DNA from: Celeribacter marinus
GTDB lineage: Bacteria; Pseudomonadota; Alphaproteobacteria; Rhodobacterales; Rhodobacteraceae
Length of the DNA: 64,000 nt
NCBI RefSeq assembly: GCF_001308265.1
Contig: NZ_CP012023.1
Location: 1,998,932 to 2,062,931, forward strand
Direction of reading: 5' to 3'
A program made the position numbers and the translations under genes. Below the pieces are notes generated by a model. It saw only the letters and a program-made list of their open reading frames with translations, searched no databases and was not told the DNA's origin. Below are positions 43,886 to 52,464 of this stretch, piece by piece. The stretch's first letter is position 1; the number at the start of each line of letters is the position of its first letter.

Positions 43886-45061
43886 ATGGCTTGGAAAACT
43901 CTCGACGACATGGATCTGGACGGCAAAATCGTCCTCACGCGCGTAGATATCAACGTGCCGATGGACAGCGGGCGCGTCACGGATGCCACCCGCATTGCAC
44001 GGATCAAACCGACCATTGACGATATCATCGCTGCTGGCGGCACGCCCGTGATGCTGGCCCACTTTGGCCGCCCCAAAGGCGAAGTGGTGCCCGAGATGTC
44101 ATTGGCGCATATCTTGCCCGCCGTGACCGAGACACTGGGGCGTGATGTGACATTTATTGAACAACCATCGCGTGAGGCACTGGATGCCTTGCCTGCGGGC
44201 ACGGTGGTTTTGGTGGAGAACACGCGGTTCACCACTATGGAAACCGACAACGACCCCAAAATGGCGCAGTTTCTGGCCTCGCTCGGCGATGTGTTTTGCA
44301 ACGATGCATTTTCTGCGGCGCACCGCGCGCATGCCTCGACCGAAGGCGTGGCACATCTGTTGCCATCGTGCGCGGGTCGCCTCATGGCCCAAGAGCTTGG
44401 CGCGTTGGAAAAGGCGCTCACCACGCCCGAGCGCCCTGTTGTGGCCGTGGTTGGCGGCGCGAAAGTCTCGACCAAACTTGATCTGTTGGGCAACCTCGTG
44501 CGCAAGGTTGATTTCCTTGTGATCGGTGGCGGCATGGCCAATACATTTCTGGCCGCCAAAGGGATCGATGTTGGTAAATCGTTGTGCGAGCACGATCTGG
44601 CCGAAACGGCGCGCGAGATCCTCAAGAAAGCCGACGAAGCGGGATGCGAGATCATTTTGCCCGTCGATATCGTTGTGGCGCGCGAATTCAAAGCCAACGC
44701 GGCGAACGAGACCGTTGGCGTTGACGCCTGCCCCAGTGATGCGATGATTTTTGACGCAGGGCCACAGTCTGTCGCTCGTATCAACGAGATCATTACGGGG
44801 GCAAAAACCCTTGTGATGAACGGCCCGCTTGGTGTGTTCGAGCTTGAGCCGTTCGGCACCGGCACATTCGCCATGCTTGATACGATTGCGGCGCAAACCA
44901 CGGCGGGCGCACTGGTGTCTGTGGCGGGCGGCGGCGACACGGTGGCCGCGATCAACGCCTCTGGCCACGCCGATGCGTTCACCTATATCTCGACCGCGGG
45001 TGGTGCGTTCCTTGAGTGGATGGAGGGCAAGACCCTCCCCGGTGTCGCCGCTCTGGGCTAA
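43886..45061 (+). CDS. pgk: Phosphoglycerate kinase
   Basis: A 391-residue glycolytic kinase. Substrate arginines are in [12 protein letters not shown] and ENTRFT, HFGRPKG follows, the hinge and nucleotide parts are [33 protein letters not shown] and [12 protein letters not shown]. It is slightly reduced in length compared with E. coli (387) or others but complete. A terminator follows; the class I aldolase gene lies 240 bases downstream. Confidence 0.98.
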   Translation: MAWKTLDDMDLDGKIVLTRVDINVPMDSGRVTDATRIARIKPTIDDIIAAGGTPVMLAHFGRPKGEVVPEMSLAHILPAVTETLGRDVTFIEQPSREALDALPAGTVVLVENTRFTTMETDNDPKMAQFLASLGDVFCNDAFSAAHRAHASTEGVAHLLPSCAGRLMAQELGALEKALTTPERPVVAVVGGAKVSTKLDLLGNLVRKVDFLVIGGGMANTFLAAKGIDVGKSLCEHDLAETAREILKKADEAGCEIILPVDIVVAREFKANAANETVGVDACPSDAMIFDAGPQSVARINEIITGAKTLVMNGPLGVFELEPFGTGTFAMLDTIAAQTTAGALVSVAGGGDTVAAINASGHADAFTYISTAGGAFLEWMEGKTLPGVAALG

Positions 45062-45088
45062 CCATCCTCACATACCATTGAACCTATG

Positions 45089-45118
45089 CGGGCCATCTCA
45101 CATGAGGTGGCCCGTTTT
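45089..45118 (+). terminator. Terminator after pgk
   Basis: CGGGCCATCTCA pairs with TGAGGTGGCCCG (one T-G pair, very small loop), followed by TTTT. It starts 28 bases after the stop codon. Confidence 0.88.
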
Positions 45119-45302
45119 GCGTGTGGGTGGAGCGTGAACATTGCCCCAGATCAAGGTTTCACAGCTATCAAACGATATAATATCGGTGCGTGCAGGATAT
45201 GTGAGCGCAATCATTGCGGCTGTTAGCGCAACCCGTGTTGCCGTTGTGAAAAGGCTTGCTAAACCGCTCGCAGGATCGGACCAAATCTTAGGAAGTACCC
45301 TG

Positions 45303-46232
45303 ATGAAAACCACACGCATTGTTCAAAAAATTCTTGCCAATTACGAAAGCGAAACTCCAGGCGTAAAGGCCAACCTTGCGCGGATTTTGATGGAAGGCAA
45401 ACTGGGCGGCACGGGCAAGTTGATCATACTGCCCGTTGACCAAGGGTTTGAACACGGCCCCGCGCGCTCCTTTGCGGCGAACCCCGCAGGCTACGACCCC
45501 CACTATCACTACCAGTTGGCGATTGATGCGGGCATGTCGGCCTACGCCGCGCCGCTCGGCCCACTCGAGGCCGGTGCAGACACGTTTTGCGGTCAAATCC
45601 CAACCATTCTAAAAGTGAACTCCGCCAACTCCCTGATGGGCAACGGCGCGGGCAAGAACCAAGCGATTACCGCCTCCGTCGATGACGCGCTGCGCCTTGG
45701 CTGTGCCGCAATCGGGTTCACCATCTACCCCGGTTCCGACATGGCCGTGGACATGATCGAAGAGATCAAAGATATGCGCCGCGAAGCCGCCTCCAAAGGG
45801 ATCGCGACCGTGATCTGGTCCTATCCGCGCGGTGAGGCCATCACCAAAGACGGTGAAACTGCAATTGATGTGGCCGCCTACGCCGCGCACATGGCCGCCC
45901 TTCTGGGCGCGCATATCATCAAAATCAAACTGTCCACCGATCATTTGATGCTGCCCGAAGCCAAGGCGGTCTACGAGGACAAAAAGATTGCGATTTCGAC
46001 CATGGCCGAGCGCGTCAAACATTGCGTCGATGCCTCGCTTGGTGGTCGTCGTATCATCGTGTTCTCGGGTGGAGCGTCCAAAGGCGCCGATGCGGTCTAT
46101 GACGATGCCCGCGCAATTCGTGACGGCGGCGGCAACGGGTCGATCATTGGGCGCAACTCGTTCCAACGCTCACGCCCCGAGGCCTTGGCCATGCTTGCCC
46201 AACTTGTTGAGATCTACAAAGGCAAAGCGTGA
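45303..46232 (+). CDS. fbaB: Class I fructose-bisphosphate aldolase (FbaB/DhnA type)
   Basis: A 309-residue Schiff-base aldolase that splits fructose-1,6-bisphosphate. Typical parts are IILPVDQGFEHGP, YHYQLAIDAGMSAYAAP, GFTIYPGSDMA, the Schiff-base lysine strand AHIIKIKLSTDH and phosphate loops VFSGGASKG and GGNGSIIGRN. ATG 45303 follows TTAGGAAG; an upstream in-frame extension is not conserved. With pgk and eno in the window it belongs to central carbon flow. Confidence 0.94.
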   Translation: MKTTRIVQKILANYESETPGVKANLARILMEGKLGGTGKLIILPVDQGFEHGPARSFAANPAGYDPHYHYQLAIDAGMSAYAAPLGPLEAGADTFCGQIPTILKVNSANSLMGNGAGKNQAITASVDDALRLGCAAIGFTIYPGSDMAVDMIEEIKDMRREAASKGIATVIWSYPRGEAITKDGETAIDVAAYAAHMAALLGAHIIKIKLSTDHLMLPEAKAVYEDKKIAISTMAERVKHCVDASLGGRRIIVFSGGASKGADAVYDDARAIRDGGGNGSIIGRNSFQRSRPEALAMLAQLVEIYKGKA

Positions 46233-46276
46233 TTTCGACCCTTTGGTGAGTCCGAAAAGACACGAAAAGATATGTC

Positions 46277-46301
46277 AAAAGGCGCTTTCGAGCGCCTTTT
46301 T
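46277..46301 (+). terminator. Terminator after the aldolase gene
   Basis: AAAAGGCGCT pairs with AGCGCCTTTT (10 bp) around a TTCG tetraloop, followed by T. Starts about 45 bases after the stop codon. Confidence 0.92.
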
Positions 46302-46429
46302 GCTTTTGTAGGCCTTTGTTTCAAAAAGGGGATTCACAAGGCGAATCACCTGTGGCATAGAGGTCCAACGGATCACCCTTTCAAGAGGTGGCCGTGAGGC
46401 AGATACAACCTAACGAGGCAACCGGGCAT

Positions 46430-46732
46430 ATGGCAGTCGCAAAACGCCGTCCTTCCATCGCTGTTCTGATTTACACCGCCAGCGTCGTGACGCTTGGCGG
46501 GTATTTCACGTTTGCGTCCGTTCAGGGCGAATACGGGTTGTTTCGTCGTATCCAGATCGAGGCCGAACGCGGCGCATTGCAAAGCACCTCGGACTTGCTT
46601 GAGGCGGAACTGGCCGACATGCGCAATAAATCCATGCGCCTGTCCGATGGCTATCTCGATCTTGATCTACTTGATGAACAGGCGCGCGATGTCTTGGGCT
46701 ATTTGCGTACAGATGAAATTGTGATCCGTTAA
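46430..46732 (+). CDS. FtsB/DivIC-like septum formation protein
   Basis: A 100-residue bitopic membrane protein: short cytosolic start (MAVAKRRPS), one membrane helix (IAVLIYTASVVTLGGYFTF), then a coiled coil (RRIQIEAERGALQSTSDLLEAELADMRNK region) and a short end EQARDVLGYLRTDEIVIR. This is the layout of FtsB/DivIC, part of the divisome FtsQLB complex. It is encoded just before pdhA, an arrangement I know from related bacteria. GTG 46388 is an alternative start that adds 14 residues. Confidence 0.85.
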   Translation: MAVAKRRPSIAVLIYTASVVTLGGYFTFASVQGEYGLFRRIQIEAERGALQSTSDLLEAELADMRNKSMRLSDGYLDLDLLDEQARDVLGYLRTDEIVIR

Positions 46733-46895
46733 TCTGCGGATCTGCGGGTTAAACCCAGCGGTACAATTCCATATAAATCACACAAAACACGCTGACTTGC
46801 GCATTTCAACGCAGGCATTCCGCCTATGCATGGCTGCGTCCCGCATATGGGTGTAAATTATCCGTGCATTTTGAATGCAACCCCTGTATGATATT

Positions 46896-46909
46896 GTTTA
46901 ACGTTAAAC
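46896..46909. promoter_or_regulatory. 14-bp perfect palindrome upstream of pdhA
   Basis: GTTTAACGTTAAAC is a perfect palindrome with a central CG, 63 bases before the pdhA start codon and in the most AT-rich part of the gap. A central CG is common in LacI-type operators. It may be a regulator site or overlap the promoter; no regulator gene is adjacent. Confidence 0.5.
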
Positions 46910-46971
46910 TATATACCAAGACTCTGTCGAATTCCCGACAGATCAGCCGCGACTTTGGAGGAGGAGGCCGC

Positions 46972-47973
46972 ATGGCAGCCAAGAAAACCACCGCAAAAGC
47001 GGCGAGCAAAGCAAACGTCTCAAAAGACGAGCTGCTCGCCTATTACAAGGACATGCTCCTTATCCGCCGTTTTGAAGAGAAGGCAGGCCAACTCTATGGC
47101 ATGGGTCTCATCGGTGGATTTTGTCACCTTTATATCGGCCAAGAGGCCGTTGTTGTAGGCCTTGAGGCCGCAACAAAAGAGGGCGACAAGCGCATCACAT
47201 CTTACCGCGACCACGGGCACATGCTCGCGTGCGGCATGGACCCCAAGGGCGTGATGGCAGAGCTTACCGGTCGCGAAGGCGGCTATTCCAAAGGTAAGGG
47301 CGGCTCAATGCACATGTTCTCCAAAGAGAAGCATTTCTACGGCGGCCACGGCATTGTCGGCGCACAAGTGCCACTCGGTGCGGGTCTGGCGTTCTCCGAC
47401 AAATACAAAGGCAACGACAACGTGACCTTTGCCTACTTTGGCGATGGCGCAGCCAACCAAGGTCAGGTTTACGAGACCTACAACATGGCCCAGCTTTGGG
47501 ATCTTCCGGTGATTTTCGTCATCGAGAACAACCAATACGCTATGGGCACCTCAGTGCAACGCTCCACCAAATCGCCTTCCCTTTGGGAACGCGGTGCCGC
47601 CTACGGCATCAAAGGCGAAGAGGTTGACGGCATGGACGTTCTGGCCGTGAAAGAAGCGTCCGAGAAAGCTGTCGCACATTGTCGCGCCGGTCTTGGCCCC
47701 TACATTCTCGAAGTGAAAACATATCGTTACCGTGGTCACTCCATGTCTGACCCCGCAAAATACCGCACCCGCGAAGAGGTGCAAAAAATACGCGAAGAGC
47801 GCGATCCGATCGAGAACATCCGCGGGCTGCTGTTGACTGGCAACCACGCCACTGAGGATGACCTCAAAGCGATCGATAAAGAGATCAAAGAGGTGGTGAA
47901 CGCCTCTGCAGAGTTTGCCAAAGAGAGCCCCGAGCCCGCTTTGGAAGAACTCTGGACCGACATTTACGCGTGA
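46972..47973 (+). CDS. pdhA: Pyruvate dehydrogenase E1 alpha subunit
   Basis: A 333-residue subunit of the E1 component that decarboxylates pyruvate with thiamine diphosphate. The start at 46972 follows GGAGGAGGAGG and gives MAAKKTTAKAASK. Cofactor and phosphorylation-loop parts are GDGAANQGQVYETYNMAQ, IENNQYAMGTS and YRYRGHSMSDPAKYRT. First gene of pdhA-pdhB-pdhC, 21 bases before pdhB. Confidence 0.97.
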   Translation: MAAKKTTAKAASKANVSKDELLAYYKDMLLIRRFEEKAGQLYGMGLIGGFCHLYIGQEAVVVGLEAATKEGDKRITSYRDHGHMLACGMDPKGVMAELTGREGGYSKGKGGSMHMFSKEKHFYGGHGIVGAQVPLGAGLAFSDKYKGNDNVTFAYFGDGAANQGQVYETYNMAQLWDLPVIFVIENNQYAMGTSVQRSTKSPSLWERGAAYGIKGEEVDGMDVLAVKEASEKAVAHCRAGLGPYILEVKTYRYRGHSMSDPAKYRTREEVQKIREERDPIENIRGLLLTGNHATEDDLKAIDKEIKEVVNASAEFAKESPEPALEELWTDIYA

Positions 47974-47994
47974 TCCGAGGGAGGATTTAAACCA

Positions 47995-49368
47995 ATGGCT
48001 ACCGAACTTCTTATGCCCGCCCTCTCCCCCACTATGGAGGAAGGCACGCTCGCGAAATGGCTCGTCAAAGAGGGCGGCACCGTTAAATCCGGTGACATTA
48101 TTGCGGAAATTGAAACCGACAAAGCAACCATGGAATTCGAAGCCGTGGATGAGGGTGTGATGGGCAAAATCCTGATCGCTGAAGGCACTGAAGGCGTCAA
48201 AGTGAACGCCGTCATCGCGATTTTGGTTGAGGAAGGCGAAGACGCCTCCGATCTCGGCGCCACCGCGGCCCCTGCCGCACCCGCCGAGGCCGCACCAGTG
48301 GCCGCCGCACCCGTATCAGTGCCCGCGACCGCTGCGGCACCCGTTGCTGTCAAAGAGGTCACACCTGATTGGCCCGAAGGCACCCCGATGAAAAAGCAGA
48401 CCGTGCGCGAAGCGCTACGTGATGCAATGTCTGAGGAAATGCGCCGCGACGAAAACGTGTTCTTGATGGGCGAGGAAGTCGCTGAATACCAAGGTGCGTA
48501 CAAGATCTCGCAAGGGATGCTTGACGAGTTCGGGTCTAAGCGCGTCATCGACACGCCAATCACCGAGCACGGGTTTGCGGGCATTGCCACGGGCGCTGCC
48601 TTTGGTGGGTTGCGTCCGATCGTGGAGTTCATGACCTTTAACTTCGCGATGCAGGCGATTGACCACCTGATCAACTCGGCGGCCAAGACGCTTTATATGT
48701 CTGGCGGTCAAATGGGTGCGCCAATGGTGTTTCGTGGGGCCAACGGTGCCGCGGCGCGCGTCGGTGCACAGCACTCGCAGTGTTACGCCGCATGGTACGC
48801 ACAGGTTCCTGGCCTCAAAGTTGTGATGCCCTACTCGGCCTCCGACTATAAAGGTCTGATGAAAACCGCGATCCGCGACGACAACCCCGTGATCTTCCTC
48901 GAAAACGAAATCCTCTATGGCAAGCAATTCGATGTGCCTGACGTTGAGGATTACACCGTGCCATTCGGCAAGGCCCGTATCTGGCGCGAGGGCACTGATG
49001 TGACCATCGTGTCCTTTGGCATCGGCATGACCTACGCACTCGAAGCCGCTGACAAGCTGGCCGAAGAGGGTATTTCAGCCGAAGTTATCGACCTGCGCAC
49101 CCTGCGCCCCATCGACTACGACACTGTGTTGGCCTCGGTTCAGAAAACCAACCGCTGTGTCACCGTCGAAGAGGGTTGGCCAGTGGGCGCAATCGGCAAC
49201 CACTTGTCCGCGACAATCATGCAGCGCGCGTTCGATTACCTCGACGCCCCTGTGATCTGCTGCACAGGCAAGGACGTGCCAATGCCCTATGCCGCCAACC
49301 TCGAAAAACACGCGCTCTTGACCACAGACGAAGTGGTCGCCGCCGTGAAAGAAGTCACCTACCGTTAA
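47995..49368 (+). CDS. pdhB: Pyruvate dehydrogenase E1 beta subunit with N-terminal lipoyl domain
   Basis: A 457-residue protein. Residues 1-80 form a lipoyl domain with lipoyl-lysine in [10 protein letters not shown], then an Ala/Pro/Glu-rich hinge to ~125, then the E1-beta transketolase fold ([58 protein letters not shown]). A lipoyl domain on E1-beta is a known alphaproteobacterial feature. It lies between pdhA and pdhC with short gaps. Confidence 0.97.
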   Translation: MATELLMPALSPTMEEGTLAKWLVKEGGTVKSGDIIAEIETDKATMEFEAVDEGVMGKILIAEGTEGVKVNAVIAILVEEGEDASDLGATAAPAAPAEAAPVAAAPVSVPATAAAPVAVKEVTPDWPEGTPMKKQTVREALRDAMSEEMRRDENVFLMGEEVAEYQGAYKISQGMLDEFGSKRVIDTPITEHGFAGIATGAAFGGLRPIVEFMTFNFAMQAIDHLINSAAKTLYMSGGQMGAPMVFRGANGAAARVGAQHSQCYAAWYAQVPGLKVVMPYSASDYKGLMKTAIRDDNPVIFLENEILYGKQFDVPDVEDYTVPFGKARIWREGTDVTIVSFGIGMTYALEAADKLAEEGISAEVIDLRTLRPIDYDTVLASVQKTNRCVTVEEGWPVGAIGNHLSATIMQRAFDYLDAPVICCTGKDVPMPYAANLEKHALLTTDEVVAAVKEVTYR

Positions 49369-49379
49369 GGAGAAAAACA

Positions 49380-50684
49380 ATGGCTATTGAACTACTTATG
49401 CCCGCGCTTTCTCCGACAATGGAGGAAGGCACCCTGTCGAAATGGCTCGTCAAAGAGGGCGATACCGTTAAATCCGGCGATGTGATTGCGGAGATCGAAA
49501 CGGACAAGGCAACGATGGAATTCGAAGCCGTGGACGAAGGCGTGATTGGCAAAATCCTTGTCGCTGAGGGCACCGAGGGCGTGAAAGTAAACGCGCCGAT
49601 TGCGGTGATCTTGGAAGACGGCGAAGATGCCTCTGCGGCGGACACTGTAGGGGCATCCGCCCCTGCGCCCGCCGCTCCGGCGGCGGTCGATGCGCCTGCT
49701 GCCGTGGCCTCTGCTCCTGCCGCAGCGGCCTCTACCCCCGCCGCACCTGCTTCGGGCGGCGCACGTGTGTTTGCCTCACCTTTGGCACGCCGCATCGCTG
49801 CGCAAAACGGTGTCGATCTGACAACGATCACAGGCACAGGCCCAAAGGGTCGCATTGTGAAAGCAGACGTTGAGGGCGCACAAGCCGCACCCAAAGCGGC
49901 CGCGCCACAAGCCGCTGCTGCGGCACCTGCACCGACGACAGCCGCGCCCACGGGCATGTCTGCCGATGTTGTGGCGAAAATGTACGCGGACCGCGATTAC
50001 GATGAGGTCAAACTCGACGGGATGCGCAAAACCATTGCCGCACGTCTCACCGAGGCCAAACAGACCATCCCGCATTTCTATCTGCGCCGCGATGTTCAGT
50101 TGGATGCGCTCCTTAAATTCCGCTCACAGCTCAACAAGCAGCTTGAGGGCAAGGGCGTGAAACTCTCGGTCAACGACTTCATCATCAAAGCTGTCGCAAA
50201 TGCGCTGCAAGAGGTTCCTGAGGCCAATGCTGTTTGGGCCGGCGACCGCGTGTTGCAACTCAAACCGTCCGATGTGGCGGTGGCCGTGGCAATCGAGGGC
50301 GGGTTGTTTACCCCCGTGCTCAAAGACGCCGATATGAAATCGCTCTCCGCGCTGTCCAAAGAGATGAAAGACCTCGCAGGACGTGCACGGGACCGCAAAT
50401 TGGCCCCGCATGAATACCAAGGTGGCTCCTTCGCGATCTCCAACCTCGGCATGTTCGGCATCGACAATTTCGACGCCATTGTGAACCCACCCCACGCGGG
50501 CATTCTCGCGGTCGGTGCGGGCAAACCCAAACCCGTTGTGGGCGCGGACGGTGAGTTGAAAGTGGCGACAGTTATGTCCATGACCATGTCCGTAGATCAC
50601 CGCGTGATCGACGGCGCAGTTGGGGCAAAACTGATCAACTCCATCGTTGAGAACCTCGAAAATCCTGTGGCGATGTTGGCCTAA
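49380..50684 (+). CDS. pdhC: Dihydrolipoamide acetyltransferase (pyruvate dehydrogenase E2)
   Basis: A 434-residue E2 core protein that moves the acetyl group to CoA. It has a lipoyl domain (1-80, [10 protein letters not shown]), an Ala/Pro linker, a peripheral-subunit-binding domain ([32 protein letters not shown]) and the catalytic domain ending [14 protein letters not shown] with active-site His and Asp. The start at 49380 follows AAGGAGAAAA, 12 bases after the pdhB stop. No E3 (lpd) gene follows; a strong terminator does. Confidence 0.97.
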   Translation: MAIELLMPALSPTMEEGTLSKWLVKEGDTVKSGDVIAEIETDKATMEFEAVDEGVIGKILVAEGTEGVKVNAPIAVILEDGEDASAADTVGASAPAPAAPAAVDAPAAVASAPAAAASTPAAPASGGARVFASPLARRIAAQNGVDLTTITGTGPKGRIVKADVEGAQAAPKAAAPQAAAAAPAPTTAAPTGMSADVVAKMYADRDYDEVKLDGMRKTIAARLTEAKQTIPHFYLRRDVQLDALLKFRSQLNKQLEGKGVKLSVNDFIIKAVANALQEVPEANAVWAGDRVLQLKPSDVAVAVAIEGGLFTPVLKDADMKSLSALSKEMKDLAGRARDRKLAPHEYQGGSFAISNLGMFGIDNFDAIVNPPHAGILAVGAGKPKPVVGADGELKVATVMSMTMSVDHRVIDGAVGAKLINSIVENLENPVAMLA

Positions 50685-50713
50685 GGCCGCATCAAAACTT
50701 GCACAAATCGAAC

Positions 50714-50749
50714 AAAAAGCCCCCACAGATCACTCTGTGGGGGCTTTTT
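50714..50749 (+). terminator. Bidirectional terminator between pdhC and cysE
   Basis: AAAAAGCCCCCACAGA pairs perfectly with TCTGTGGGGGCTTTTT (16 bp, loop TCAC). It serves pdhC on the plus strand and, by its A-run, cysE and possibly the GTA transcript on the minus strand. Confidence 0.95.
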
Positions 50750-50775
50750 ACTGTCTAAATTCGATAATCTCCCGA

Positions 50776-51594
50776 CTAGCTATCGGTCGACCGTGTCCCG
50801 ATCAATTGGTTCATCGACACCGATGGCTGCGAACATCCTGCCTCGCCCACGACCTTTGCGGGGACGCCCGCGACCGTGGTGCAGGGTGGCACTTCGTTCA
50901 AAACCACCGATCCGGCAGCAATGCGCGAACAGTGCCCGATCTGGATATTGCCGAGCACCTTGGCCCCTGCTCCGATCAAAACACCATCACCAATCTTGGG
51001 GTGGCGATCTTCCTCTTCCTTACCGGTGCCACCAAGCGTCACATCGTGCAAAATCGACACGTTATCACCGATCACGGCCGTCTCACCGAACACAAGGCTA
51101 TGGGCATGGTCAAGAAAGATGCCCTTACCGATGCGGCAATTGGGATGAATATCAATCGAGAACAATTCGGAGACGCGCATCTGGATGAAATAGGCCAAAT
51201 CCCTGCGCCCCCGTTTCCACAACCAATGCGACACGCGATGCGCCTGAACCGCTTGGAAACCTTTGAAATACAACAAAGGTTGGATATAGGCGTGGCAGGC
51301 TGGATCACGGTCATATACGGCGGCGAGATCGGCGCGCGCCGCATCTGCCAAACTGTCATCATCGGCGTAGGCCTCATCGGCAATCTCACGGATCAGCTGT
51401 TCCGACATCTCTGGAGAGGCCAGCTTTTGCGCCAAACGATAGGCCAAAGCGTCCTCAAATCCCTCGTGATGCAAGATACACGCATGCACCATTCCGCCCA
51501 AAAGCGGCTCGTCGCCCACCGCCGCTTGGGCCTCGGACACGATCCGCGTCCAAACGGGATCGATCTTTGAAATCTGGGCTTTGGTTTTGGCCAT
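50776..51594 (-). CDS. cysE: Serine O-acetyltransferase
   Basis: A 272-residue enzyme making O-acetylserine for cysteine synthesis. The helical N-terminus is followed by a left-handed beta helix of hexapeptide repeats (DIHPNCRIGKGIFLDHAHSLVFG, VTLGGTGK, IGAGAKVLGNIQIG) with the catalytic His-Asp region. The C-terminal tail ends in Ser, not the Ile that docks CysE into CysK in enterobacteria. It lies directly after the GTA cluster, as it does in Rhodobacter capsulatus. Confidence 0.95.
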   Translation of the reverse strand: MAKTKAQISKIDPVWTRIVSEAQAAVGDEPLLGGMVHACILHHEGFEDALAYRLAQKLASPEMSEQLIREIADEAYADDDSLADAARADLAAVYDRDPACHAYIQPLLYFKGFQAVQAHRVSHWLWKRGRRDLAYFIQMRVSELFSIDIHPNCRIGKGIFLDHAHSLVFGETAVIGDNVSILHDVTLGGTGKEEEDRHPKIGDGVLIGAGAKVLGNIQIGHCSRIAAGSVVLNEVPPCTTVAGVPAKVVGEAGCSQPSVSMNQLIGTRSTDS

Positions 51595-51756
51595 AGTGAC
51601 ATCCTCTTCAGCGTGATCCTACTATAGATAGGCTGAACTGCCAAAGCGCAAGTGTGTGATGATGACAATTCACCATCGTGATGACCAAAACGCAACGTAA
51701 GGGCGCAGCCACACGGATGTCGCTACGCCTCTGATCAAGCTATATTTTTTCTGACA

Positions 51757-52464
51757 TCAGATCGGAATAGCAAATTGCAGACAATGCACCGCAATGCGAA
51801 TTTCACCGCTTGCAAAATCGCCGCCCTCGCCCGTCAGGATCAAATCCTCGGCGCTATAATACGTCACGGGCGCACCTGTCAGACCCCGCAGCCATGATCC
51901 TTGTGGCATAGACAAGGCCGATCCGTAGCGATCAACGGAGCCTGCAACCCCGAGCGAAAACCCGGTCGCCGTGCCTGCAATGGCCGTTGTGACGCGGCCC
52001 GTGACGCCGAACACCACCGATTGAGACGGCAACGCGAATGGCACGTGTGATGTCGCCCCTGCCCCGATCACATGGTCGATCTCGATGGTGCGTTGGATCA
52101 TGCCCGCGCCATTTGGCGAGAGCGATTGCAGCCCCTCAATCCACTGGGTGCCATCAAAACAGGCGTGAGCCCCCTGATCGACGACATAGGCGCGCATGCC
52201 TTGGGTGGCGGGGACAAACGCCCAACCTGCATTGACGTAGACGGCGATCTGGCCCTCGTGAGCTGCCCACGCGTTGACCGCGCCCGCGGGCACGCCGTAG
52301 GCATCCCCCTCGGATGCGGCCAGTGGCGGCGTTGTGATCGTGGTGGAGCCAAGAGCGAGTTGGACAAGCGCATCAAGGCGGGTCAATGCCTCGTTCACGG
52401 TGACATGTTTTTGCGCCTGCGAGGGGGCCAAAAGCGGCAGGTTCAGACGGGGTGTATCAGTCAT
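51757..52464 (-). CDS. DUF2793 protein at the end of the GTA cluster
   Basis: A 235-residue protein of the DUF2793 family. It starts TPRLNLPLLAPSQAQKHVTVNEAL, typical of this family, and its C-terminal part is beta-rich with GSW and GEGGDF motifs. It overlaps the end of the gp15 gene by eight bases, so it is co-translated with GTA tail genes. A tail-fibre or receptor-binding accessory role is plausible from position, but is inference. Confidence 0.85.
   Translation of the reverse strand: MTDTPRLNLPLLAPSQAQKHVTVNEALTRLDALVQLALGSTTITTPPLAASEGDAYGVPAGAVNAWAAHEGQIAVYVNAGWAFVPATQGMRAYVVDQGAHACFDGTQWIEGLQSLSPNGAGMIQRTIEIDHVIGAGATSHVPFALPSQSVVFGVTGRVTTAIAGTATGFSLGVAGSVDRYGSALSMPQGSWLRGLTGAPVTYYSAEDLILTGEGGDFASGEIRIAVHCLQFAIPI

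Noticed and set aside
43756..44982. 408-residue open frame on the minus strand opposite pgk
   Set aside because: pgk is unambiguous; the antisense product is Ser/Thr/Ala-rich without domains and has no start signal.
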